This document shows positions 49,715 through 56,671 of a DNA stretch of 56,671 bases, one piece after another. The stretch is from Peribacillus tepidiphilus (GTDB lineage Bacteria; Bacillota; Bacilli; Bacillales; DSM-1321). The notes beneath the pieces are model-generated. The model was given only the letters and a program-made list of their open reading frames with translations. It made no database searches and had not been told where the DNA came from. Numbering within the stretch: position 1 is the stretch's first letter; every line of letters starts with the position of its first letter. Made by a program: the position numbers and the translations under genes. Location: assembly GCF_009466385.1 (NCBI RefSeq), contig NZ_WIAQ01000013.1:1-56671 (forward strand), written 5' to 3'.

Positions 49715-50893
49715 ATGAGAGAAGCGGTAATCGTAGCTGGAGCGAGAACTCCGGTCGGAAAAGCAAAAAAAGGAACGCTTGCACATGTACGCCCGGATGA
49801 CCTGGGTGCACTGGTTGTGAAAGAAACATTAAAACGGGCGGGAAATTATGAAGGAAATATTGATGATTTAATTATTGGCTGTGCGATGCCAGAAGCTGAG
49901 CAAGGTTTGAATATGGCAAGGAATATTGGAGCATTGGCAGGTTTGCCGCATACTGTTCCAGCCATTACGGTCAATAGATATTGCTCAAGTGGTCTGCAAA
50001 CAATCGCGTATGCTGCCGAACGAATTATGCTTGGTCATGCGGATACCATTATAGCCGGCGGCGCAGAGTCGATGAGCCTTGTTCCGATGATGGGCCATGT
50101 AGCAAGACCGAATGTAAAGCTGGCTGAATCTGCTCCAGAATACTATATGGGGATGGGACATACAGCCGAAGAAGTAGCAAAAAAATATGGAATCTCTAGA
50201 GAAGAGCAAGACGCTTTCGCTGTCAGAAGCCATCAAAAAGCAGCTAAAGCGATCCAAGAAGGCAAATTTGTCGATGAAATTGTACCAGTTGAAGTGACAC
50301 TCCGCTCTGTAGGAAGTGATCATAAATTAAGGGAAAAAACCATTCAATTTGCCGTTGATGAGGGAGTCCGTCCAGATACGAGCATAGAAGGATTGGCAAG
50401 ACTTCGCCCGGCTTTCTCCGTAAAAGGTACGGTTACAGCTGGAAACGCATCTCAAACAAGTGACGGTGCTGCAGCCGTTATGGTCATGGATAAGGAAAAA
50501 GCTGAGTCACTTGGACTAGCACCAATCGCAAAATTCCGTTCCTTTGCAGTTGCGGGAGTACCGCCTGAAATTATGGGAATTGGTCCTGTTGCAGCTATTC
50601 CGAAAGCATTGAAATTAGCAGGTCTTGAGCTATCTGACATTGGTTTGTTTGAGTTGAACGAAGCCTTTGCTTCCCAGTCAATTCAAGTTATTCGAGAGCT
50701 AGGTTTAGATGAAGAGAAAGTAAACGTAAATGGTGGAGCAATCGCTCTTGGTCATCCACTTGGATGTACAGGTGCTAAGCTAACGTTAACACTTCTACAT
50801 GAGATGAAAAGAAGAAATGAGCAATTTGGGATCGTAACGATGTGTATCGGCGGCGGAATGGGAGCAGCCGGAGTATTCGAGCTATTAGCATAA
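49715..50893 (+). CDS. fadA: FadA, acetyl-CoA acyltransferase (3-ketoacyl-CoA thiolase), 392 aa
   Basis: Cleaves 3-ketoacyl-CoA to acetyl-CoA and a shortened acyl-CoA. The nucleophile is Cys90 in [10 protein letters not shown]; the catalytic His is in [16 protein letters not shown] and the second Cys in [13 protein letters not shown], as required. The ATG at 49715 follows CAAGGGGGATCGAC; the upstream ATG at 49697 lacks a site. Seventy-eight bases separate it from fadN and 17 from fadE. Confidence 0.96.
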   Translation: MREAVIVAGARTPVGKAKKGTLAHVRPDDLGALVVKETLKRAGNYEGNIDDLIIGCAMPEAEQGLNMARNIGALAGLPHTVPAITVNRYCSSGLQTIAYAAERIMLGHADTIIAGGAESMSLVPMMGHVARPNVKLAESAPEYYMGMGHTAEEVAKKYGISREEQDAFAVRSHQKAAKAIQEGKFVDEIVPVEVTLRSVGSDHKLREKTIQFAVDEGVRPDTSIEGLARLRPAFSVKGTVTAGNASQTSDGAAAVMVMDKEKAESLGLAPIAKFRSFAVAGVPPEIMGIGPVAAIPKALKLAGLELSDIGLFELNEAFASQSIQVIRELGLDEEKVNVNGGAIALGHPLGCTGAKLTLTLLHEMKRRNEQFGIVTMCIGGGMGAAGVFELLA

Positions 50894-50910
50894 ATTAAGG
50901 GGGAAATAAA

Positions 50911-52695
50911 ATGTCAAGTCAAACTGAAAAATTAGTTAAAGGCGGCAGCTTTTTAATCGAAGATGTATCGGCGGAACAGATTTTCACACCGGAAGACTTT
51001 ACTGACGAGCAAATCATGATTGCGAAAACCACTGAGGATTTCGTAGTCAATGAAGTACTTCCACAGGTAGAGCATTTGGAAAATCATGAATTTGATCGCT
51101 CTGTTAAGCTATTAAAGGAAGCGGGCGAACTAGGATTATTAGGTGCAGATGTACCTGAAGAATACGGCGGTTTAGGTCTAGATAAAATCAGCTCTGCATT
51201 GATTGCAGAAAAAATGTCCCGTGCAGGCGGCTTTTCCATTTCACACGGTGCCCACGTAGGGATTGGATCCCTTCCAATCGTTCTTTTTGGTAATGAAGAG
51301 CAAAAGCAAAAATATCTTCCTGCTCTTGCAACAGGTGAAAAAATTGCAGCCTATGCCTTAACCGAGCCAGGTTCAGGTTCTGATGCGCTAGGTGCAAAAA
51401 CGACAGCAAAATTAAACGCAGAGGGTACTCACTATGTACTCAACGGTGAAAAGCAATGGATTACAAACGCAGGTTTTGCAGATGTCTTTGTTGTATATGC
51501 AAAAATTGATGGCGAGCATTTCTCAGCCTTTATCGTTGAACGTGAGTTCCCTGGTGTATCCACAGGTGCTGAAGAAAAGAAAATGGGGATTAAGAGCTCC
51601 TCAACTAGAACTCTTATTCTTGAAGATGCGCTTGTTCCTAAGGAAAACCTACTTGGGGAAGCAGGGAAAGGACACGTCATTGCCTTCAATATCTTGAATA
51701 TCGGTCGTTATAAATTGGGTGTAGGTGCAGTTGGAGGTTCCAAGCGTGCATTCGAATTGACAGCAGCTTATGCAAATCAGCGCCAGCAGTTTAAAACACC
51801 GATCTCTTCATTTAATTTAACTCGTGAAAAATTAGCGACAATGGCTTCTAAAATTTACGCAGCGGAAAGTTCAGTGTATAGAACGGTCGGCTTATTTGAG
51901 GAGCGTATGAGCAGGCTTTCAGATGAAGAAGTGAAAAATGGACTTGAAGTTGCCAAATCGATCGCAGAATATGCGATTGAATGCTCGCTTAACAAGGTGT
52001 TTGCTACAGAAGTATTGGATTATGTTGCAGATGAAGGCGTTCAAATCCATGGTGGATACGGCTTCATGGCTGAATATGAAATTGAAAGAATTTATCGTGA
52101 CTCTCGTATCAACCGAATCTTTGAAGGAACAAACGAAATTAATCGACTTCTCGTACCAGGCACTTTCTTAAGAAAAGCAATGAAAGGCGAGCTTCCTCTA
52201 CTTCAAAAAGCGCAAGCATTGCAGGAAGAATTGATGATGCTGATCCCTGAAGAGCCTGGTGACGAACCGCTTGCGCAAGAAAAGTATCTTGTGAAGAACG
52301 CGAAGAAGATTGGTCTTCTTGCAGCAGGATTGGCAGCACAAAAATTTGGTAAAGCATTAGAAAGAGAGCAAGAAATTCTTGTGAACATTGCAGATATCGT
52401 TTCTTACGCATATGCGATGGAATCAGCGGTATTACGTACAGAAAAATCCATTGCAAGGTCTGGATTAGAGAAGAGCAAGCAAAAACTTCTTTACACTCAA
52501 ATTTTCTGCCAAGAAGCATTTAACCAAATTGAACAGCTTGCAAAAGAAACATTGCTTGCAACAGAACAAGGAGATACACTCAGAATCATGATCTCTGCAT
52601 TACGAAAATTTACGAGACATACTCCAATTAATGTCATCGCGAAAAAACGTGAAGCAGCTGAAAAACTGGTTGACGCTGAAAAATATGTAGTTTGA
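50911..52695 (+). CDS. fadE: FadE, acyl-CoA dehydrogenase, 594 aa
   Basis: Flavoprotein catalysing the first step of beta-oxidation. The core has YALTEPGSGSDALGAKTTA and EKQWITNAGFADVFVVYAK (flavin and substrate contacts), FGGYGF-like VQIHGGYGFMAEYEIERIYRDSRI and IFEGTNEINRLLVPG with the catalytic-type Glu. A C-terminal extension of about 180 residues makes it longer than classic 380-residue enzymes, as in B. subtilis FadE (YusJ). AAGGGGGAAAT precedes the ATG; it is the last gene of the operon. Confidence 0.95.
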   Translation: MSSQTEKLVKGGSFLIEDVSAEQIFTPEDFTDEQIMIAKTTEDFVVNEVLPQVEHLENHEFDRSVKLLKEAGELGLLGADVPEEYGGLGLDKISSALIAEKMSRAGGFSISHGAHVGIGSLPIVLFGNEEQKQKYLPALATGEKIAAYALTEPGSGSDALGAKTTAKLNAEGTHYVLNGEKQWITNAGFADVFVVYAKIDGEHFSAFIVEREFPGVSTGAEEKKMGIKSSSTRTLILEDALVPKENLLGEAGKGHVIAFNILNIGRYKLGVGAVGGSKRAFELTAAYANQRQQFKTPISSFNLTREKLATMASKIYAAESSVYRTVGLFEERMSRLSDEEVKNGLEVAKSIAEYAIECSLNKVFATEVLDYVADEGVQIHGGYGFMAEYEIERIYRDSRINRIFEGTNEINRLLVPGTFLRKAMKGELPLLQKAQALQEELMMLIPEEPGDEPLAQEKYLVKNAKKIGLLAAGLAAQKFGKALEREQEILVNIADIVSYAYAMESAVLRTEKSIARSGLEKSKQKLLYTQIFCQEAFNQIEQLAKETLLATEQGDTLRIMISALRKFTRHTPINVIAKKREAAEKLVDAEKYVV

Positions 52696-52704
52696 TGAAA
52701 AATA

Positions 52705-52733
52705 GAAAAAACCGTCCTCTAGGCGGTTTTTTC
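52705..52733 (+). terminator. Terminator of fadN-fadA-fadE
   Basis: AAAAAACCG and CGGTTTTTT pair around TCCTCTAGG, ending in TTTTTTC, 10 bp after fadE. Confidence 0.88.
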
Positions 52734-52822
52734 TATTTAATAAATACTTAATAAAAACATTGCTTATTTTTTGTTTTTTTCTCACGAAGAGGTTATCCTA
52801 AAAAAGAGGTGAATTGGAAAAA

Positions 52823-53179
52823 ATGCTTACATTTTATTGGTACCCTAAATGCGGCACTTGCCAGAAAGCAAAAAAGTGGCTTGAAGTCCATCAAATTCAA
52901 TATAATGATATTCATATTGTAGAAAATCCTCCTTCAAAAGAAACCCTTGAGGACCTTTATAAAAAAAGCGGCCTCGAGCTAAAAAAATTCTTTAATACGA
53001 GCGGTCAAAAATACCGTGAGCTTGGAATAAAGGATCGAATAAAAACTGCTAGTGAAACAGAACTGCTTGAGTTATTAGCTTCTGACGGGATGTTGATCAA
53101 GCGTCCGATTGTAACGGATGGAAAAAAGGTCACAGTCGGTTTTAAAGAAGAAGAATTTGAAAAGAACTGGCTTTCTTAA
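52823..53179 (+). CDS. yusI: YusI, ArsC/Spx-family protein, 118 aa
   Basis: Thioredoxin-fold protein of the Spx/MgsR/ArsC-like family. The N-terminus YWYPKCGTCQKAKKWL keeps a C-x-x-C pair (Cys10, Cys13), and IVTDGKKVTVGF near the C-terminus is a family hallmark including the RPI segment (LIKRPIV). Whether it is a reductase or a regulator is unknown. ATG at 52823 has AGAGGTG ten bases ahead; TTG at 52814 is less likely. Position between fadE and gcvH is as in B. subtilis. Confidence 0.9.
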   Translation: MLTFYWYPKCGTCQKAKKWLEVHQIQYNDIHIVENPPSKETLEDLYKKSGLELKKFFNTSGQKYRELGIKDRIKTASETELLELLASDGMLIKRPIVTDGKKVTVGFKEEEFEKNWLS

Positions 53180-53287
53180 AAAGAAGAAAATATTGATTTT
53201 CACTTTTTAGGATGTCATCATGTATGTAAAATCTATTTTATTTTCAATAGATTTAAAAAAATTATTACATAAGTTGGAGGGATCGGG

Positions 53288-53671
53288 ATGACTACACCAA
53301 AAGAACTGCGTTATTCTGAAGAGCATGAATGGGTAAAAGTAGAAGGGGATAAGGTCCGTATCGGGATCACATTTTTTGCTCAATCTGAGTTAGGCGATAT
53401 TGTTTTTGTTGAGCTTCCAGAAGTAGGAGATGAAATTACAGCAGATGAGCCGTTTGGCAGTGTTGAATCTGTGAAAACAGTTTCTGAGCTTTACGCACCA
53501 ATTAGCGGTAAAGTTGTGGAAGTAAACGAAGAATTAAATGACAATCCTGAATATGTAAATGAATCTCCATATGAAAAGGCATGGATGATTGTAGTAGAAC
53601 CGTCAGATATTAGTGAAGTGGACAAGCTCATGACAGCTGAGCAATATGAAGAAATGATTAAAGAAGACTAA
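53288..53671 (+). CDS. gcvH: GcvH, glycine cleavage H protein, 127 aa
   Basis: Lipoyl carrier of the glycine cleavage system; in Bacillus it also serves as the first lipoate acceptor from which lipoyl groups are relayed to other enzymes. The lipoyl lysine is Lys63 in [15 protein letters not shown], and [13 protein letters not shown] and [17 protein letters not shown] are standard. TTGGAGGGATCGGG precedes ATG. The other gcv genes are elsewhere, which is normal. Confidence 0.97.
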   Translation: MTTPKELRYSEEHEWVKVEGDKVRIGITFFAQSELGDIVFVELPEVGDEITADEPFGSVESVKTVSELYAPISGKVVEVNEELNDNPEYVNESPYEKAWMIVVEPSDISEVDKLMTAEQYEEMIKED

Positions 53672-53679
53672 TGACGATT

Positions 53680-53710
53680 AGAGAGGGCAAAAAATGCCTT
53701 CTCTTTTTGT
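53680..53710 (+). terminator. Terminator of gcvH
   Basis: AGAGAGGGC (53680-53688) pairs with GCCTTCTCT (53696-53704), then TTTTG. Confidence 0.88.
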
Positions 53711-54016
53711 TTACAGCTCTTCGGAAAAAAAGTATATTCCCTTCAGGTTAGCGGCGCTTTTCATTTTTGCAGTATTTTGTTTGTGAAAGAGCATTTGGGG
53801 AAAAGTATGAAAGAGCATAGTCCCTAAAATTCACAAATAAAAGAGGAAAACAACACCTTATTCTAGAATTTGAATAATATATGAGTATAATTCAAAGTAA
53901 CTTTTTAACATATCATTCTACTTAGCAGAATAGATTATGTTATTCCTAACTCAAATGGACATGTCAGATTATTCTACAGCTTTCTTCTTTTACCATGGTA
54001 AGAATGGGTGATTACA
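53711..54016. other. Intergenic region where B. subtilis has yusG; no gene seen
   Basis: About 300 bp of A/T-rich sequence. In B. subtilis the small gene yusG lies between gcvH and yusF; here I find no open frame with a start site of comparable length, so it seems to be lost or never present. Confidence 0.55.
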
Positions 54017-54379
54017 ATGGAAAATATGCAATTGGAAAAAGTGATTATTGTCGAGGGGACTTCTGACAAACGCAAAGTGAAAAGCGTCGTGAACGAACCT
54101 GTCCAAATCATTTGTACAAATGGGACCATTTCTTTAAGTAAGCTAGATGAAATGGTCGATGAGTTATTTAATAAGGAAGTCTATATATTGGTGGATGCAG
54201 ATGAAGCTGGAGAAAAGCTAAGAAAGCAATTCAAAAGAGAATTGCCTAAGGCGTCTCATCTTTATATTGATAAGGCGTATCGAGAAGTGGCAACTGCACC
54301 CAAGCATCACATTGCTACTGTACTCTTAAGTGCGAATATAGACGTTAATACTGAATATTTGAAACAAAGGATGAACTAG
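54017..54379 (+). CDS. yusF: YusF, Toprim-domain protein, 120 aa
   Basis: Single Toprim domain like that of RNase M5 and DnaG: VIIVEGTSDKRKVKSVV gives the catalytic Glu and YILVDADEAGEKLRKQF the D-x-D metal pair; LYIDKAYREVATAPKHHIA follows. Small Toprim proteins of this sort may act on nucleic acid or bind it; no substrate is established. ATG at 54017 is behind GGGTGATTACA, a mediocre site (GTG at 54008 overlaps it). It is followed after 7 bp by yusE. Confidence 0.9.
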   Translation: MENMQLEKVIIVEGTSDKRKVKSVVNEPVQIICTNGTISLSKLDEMVDELFNKEVYILVDADEAGEKLRKQFKRELPKASHLYIDKAYREVATAPKHHIATVLLSANIDVNTEYLKQRMN

Positions 54380-54386
54380 TAAAGAA

Positions 54387-54710
54387 ATGCAGCAATTAAC
54401 AAAAGAAGAATTAGAACAAATTCTTTTACAAAAAGAAACTTTTTGTCTTTATTTATATACCCCTCTTTGCGGAACATGTCAGGTGGCTTCTAAGATGCTT
54501 GCTGTTGTAGAGGCGATGCTTCCAAAACTTAAAATGATAAAAGCTGACTTGAATTATTTACCGGATATAGCGAAGAATTTTAAAATTGAAAGTGTACCTT
54601 GTTTGTTGATTTTTAGAAATGGAATGCTCGAAAAAAAAGTTTATGCATTTAAATCGGTTCCCTATATTTATGAAATATTAAAAGATCTTGAAAACCATCG
54701 TCTTATATAA
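54387..54710 (+). CDS. yusE: YusE, thioredoxin-like protein, 107 aa
   Basis: Thioredoxin fold with the redox pair in TPLCGTCQVASKML (Cys28 and Cys31), the cis-Pro segment ESVPCLLIFRNG and a helix at each end. Likely a cytoplasmic thiol reductant with unknown partner. It is cotranscribed with yusF, and its terminator (54693-54726) overlaps the coding end. The ribosome binding site AGTAAAG is weak, fitting translational coupling to yusF. Confidence 0.88.
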   Translation: MQQLTKEELEQILLQKETFCLYLYTPLCGTCQVASKMLAVVEAMLPKLKMIKADLNYLPDIAKNFKIESVPCLLIFRNGMLEKKVYAFKSVPYIYEILKDLENHRLI

Positions 54711-54726
54711 AACGGTGGTTTTTTAT
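54693..54726 (+). terminator. Terminator of yusF-yusE, with a repeat element inserted in its T-tract
   Basis: AACCATCG (54693-54700) pairs with CGGTGGTT (54713-54720) and is followed by TTTTTATTTTT. The last 8 bases of this tail are the target duplication of the element beginning at 54731. Confidence 0.85.
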
Positions 54727-54982
54727 TTTTGGCTCTTTTCTAAAAGATTGTTGTTTTTACATAGGTTCTGGGAATGAAAACCTTTGATAAAAAAGTTGGT
54801 TGATTGGAGCGCAAGGTGCGAGACTCCTGCGGGAGCAGCGGGACAGGTGAGACCCCACAGGCGCTGCGCGCCGAGGAGACTCACCGCCCGCCCCGCGGAA
54901 AGCGAGCATCCTGGAGCGGAAATCAACCGATCCTCACTACTTGTTAAAAAGCAACAAAGTTTGCGAAAACAGCCTTATTTTT
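54723..54982 (+). mobile_element. Full copy of the MITE-like element with 8-bp target duplication
   Basis: Element 54731-54974 (244 bp). It starts GGCTCTTTTC and ends GAAAACAGCC; the two 28-bp ends are inverted repeats with about 22 matches (GGCT, TTTTC, AAA, TTGTTG shared). TTATTTTT flanks it on both sides (54723-54730, 54975-54982). The GC-rich middle has strong potential stems, for example GACTCCTGCGGGAGC and CGCTGCGCGC. No transposase is coded, so movement would need an enzyme in trans. Confidence 0.88.
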
Positions 54983-55151
54983 TTAGCAGTAAAAAGGGTA
55001 AAATCGACAAGTTTATGTATTTCTCGGGAAATAAAAAAATTAAATGTCGAACAGTTCTTAAAGGAAAAAACATCCAGAAGGAAGAAGTTAATAGTAGATA
55101 TACTTGATTCGTGTTTACACTTTTGACTTTTCTATCAAAGGAAGTGAAAGA

Positions 55152-55481
55152 ATGTCAGAACTTCTTAAGCAATTTATCAAGGAATGTAATAAAAGGAACC
55201 ATATCAGCTTACTTCTTCCGGAAAAAGGGATGTATGTAAAAATTCTTATAGGAGAATCACAATACGGATTTTTTATTTCAAAGGAAGCCATTACGCTTGA
55301 ATTATCAGAAGAGTCACATACTATTGTCCAAATCGAATGCAATTTGCAAACTGCAACAGCATGGCTAAGCGGGAAAATGAAGCTTCAAGAATTGATCAAC
55401 CAAAAGACCATGAAGGTGAAAGGAAGTTTTCGGGACGTATTACGGTTAGAAAGCATTGTCATGCTGGCAAAACCGTATTAA
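55152..55481 (+). CDS. yusD: YusD, SCP2-like small protein, 109 aa
   Basis: Small soluble protein that matches the B. subtilis YusD position and length and has the look of a sterol-carrier-type (SCP2) fold: ISLLLPEKGMYVKILIGESQYGFFISKEAITLEL strands, then a helix and the closing KGSFRDVLRLESIVMLAK. The ligand is unknown. ATG at 55152 follows AAAGGAAGTGAAAG, clearly preferred over 55104. It is separated from yusE by the inserted repeat element. Confidence 0.82.
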   Translation: MSELLKQFIKECNKRNHISLLLPEKGMYVKILIGESQYGFFISKEAITLELSEESHTIVQIECNLQTATAWLSGKMKLQELINQKTMKVKGSFRDVLRLESIVMLAKPY

Positions 55482-55507
55482 ATTTTCTAATTTTTCTAAA
55501 AAATATA

Positions 55508-55536
55508 TTGACGACCATACCATTGTGTGATATATT
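55508..55536 (+). promoter_or_regulatory. Promoter of the SAM-riboswitch transcript
   Basis: TTGACG (55508-55513), 17-bp spacer, TATATT (55531-55536). Transcription should begin near 55543, some 20 bp before the aptamer. Confidence 0.8.
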
Positions 55537-55562
55537 TCCAATTAAAGCTATAGGAATTTAAT

Positions 55563-55713
55563 CTTATCCAGAGAGGTGGAGGGACTGGCCCTATGAAACC
55601 CGGCAACCGGTATGTGCAATACACGGTGCTAACTCCAGCAGGATCTGTTTGATTCTGTAAAGATAAGGAGAGTAACTTAAAACAAGTCTCTTCTTATCGA
55701 AGAGGCTTTTTTT
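55563..55713 (+). promoter_or_regulatory. SAM-I riboswitch (S-box) with terminator
   Basis: Aptamer 55563-55667: CTTATC and GATAAG close P1; AGAGAGGTGGAGGGACTGGC, CCTATGAAACCCGGCAACC and GGTGCTAACTCCAGCAGG are conserved S-box blocks. The expression platform is a terminator, AGTCTCTTC with GAAGAGGCT then seven T (55685-55713). High SAM should stop transcription before the downstream metY-type gene. Confidence 0.97.
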
Positions 55714-55802
55714 GTTGGAATGGCTAGTTCTTTAAGGACAACATGATGTCGGTGCTCCTTCGTTAAGGAACCGCTATGCATTTAGTTGTTTGAATTTTTT
55801 GA

Positions 55803-56671
<869 letters not shown>

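Noticed and set aside
54784-55107. 107-aa frame across the repeat element at 54.7 kb, and similar frames at 40.2 kb
   Set aside because: These arise from the GC-rich repeat core, differ in frame between the two copies and have no ribosome binding sites.

Overview
The window is AT-rich, densely coded DNA from an endospore-forming, aerobically respiring member of the Bacillaceae (Bacillus in the broad sense). The evidence is gene content: CwlJ (spore cortex lysis), YuzL, YycC, YhfH, the HxlAB-HxlR formaldehyde module, and a long block collinear with the Bacillus subtilis yus region (fadM, yuzL, fadN-fadA-fadE, yusI, gcvH, yusF, yusE, yusD, S-box). Ribosome binding sites are strong AGGAGG types. 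No tRNA or rRNA gene was seen. The genus cannot be fixed from sequence reading alone.

Layout. 0.0-5.4 kb: a cut-off amino-acid-binding lipoprotein, an ArsB/NhaD-type permease, a short YitT-like protein and a chemoreceptor. 5.4-9.2 kb: an alpha/beta hydrolase, a small unknown gene, an EamA exporter and AdaA, separated by three tandem-repeat arrays. 9.4-11.3 kb: hxlAB and divergent hxlR. 11.5-18.8 kb: a YhfP-type reductase, cwlJ, an Rrf2 regulator with an NmrA-like reductase, an LLM flavin enzyme, and a nitrilase plus two acetyltransferase genes. 19.0-20.4 kb: czcD and czrA (zinc/cadmium/cobalt export and sensing). 21.3-25.0 kb: a tungsten-type aldehyde:ferredoxin oxidoreductase with a MoaD-like carrier, a small partner and a MoeB/ThiF-like activator. 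25.1-29.6 kb: azoreductase, a CoA-type Nudix hydrolase, two small Bacillus proteins, then a GntP permease with 3-hydroxybutyrate dehydrogenase. 30.1-34.3 kb: NosL paralogue and a nosD-nosL-nosY-nosF operon without nosZ. 34.7-40.2 kb: SH3/amidase, acetate symporter pair, RodA. 40.6-45.6 kb: a Fur-boxed siderophore uptake locus (YfiY-YfiZ-YfhA-YusV-FhuF type). 45.9-55.5 kb: the yus/fad block. 55.5-56.7 kb: a SAM riboswitch followed by a metY gene that is cut after about 237 codons by foreign sequence, probably an insertion sequence running off the window.

The most unusual content lies between genes. Two inverted copies of a GC-rich non-coding element have imperfect terminal inverted repeats and 8-bp A/T target duplications, and both sit in or just beyond the T-tract of a Rho-independent terminator. 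Two separate families of 21-bp tandem repeats each occur at two loci in the window, and a 37-bp array occurs once. Regulatory sites that can be read directly include two perfect Fur boxes, a FadR box that decides the fadN start, two Rrf2-type palindromes, inverted repeats around the azoR promoter, and an S-box.

Most genes serve carbon and redox flexibility: fatty acid beta-oxidation, acetate and hydroxybutyrate uptake, aldehyde and formaldehyde detoxification, quinone/azo reduction, copper-enzyme maturation and metal homeostasis.
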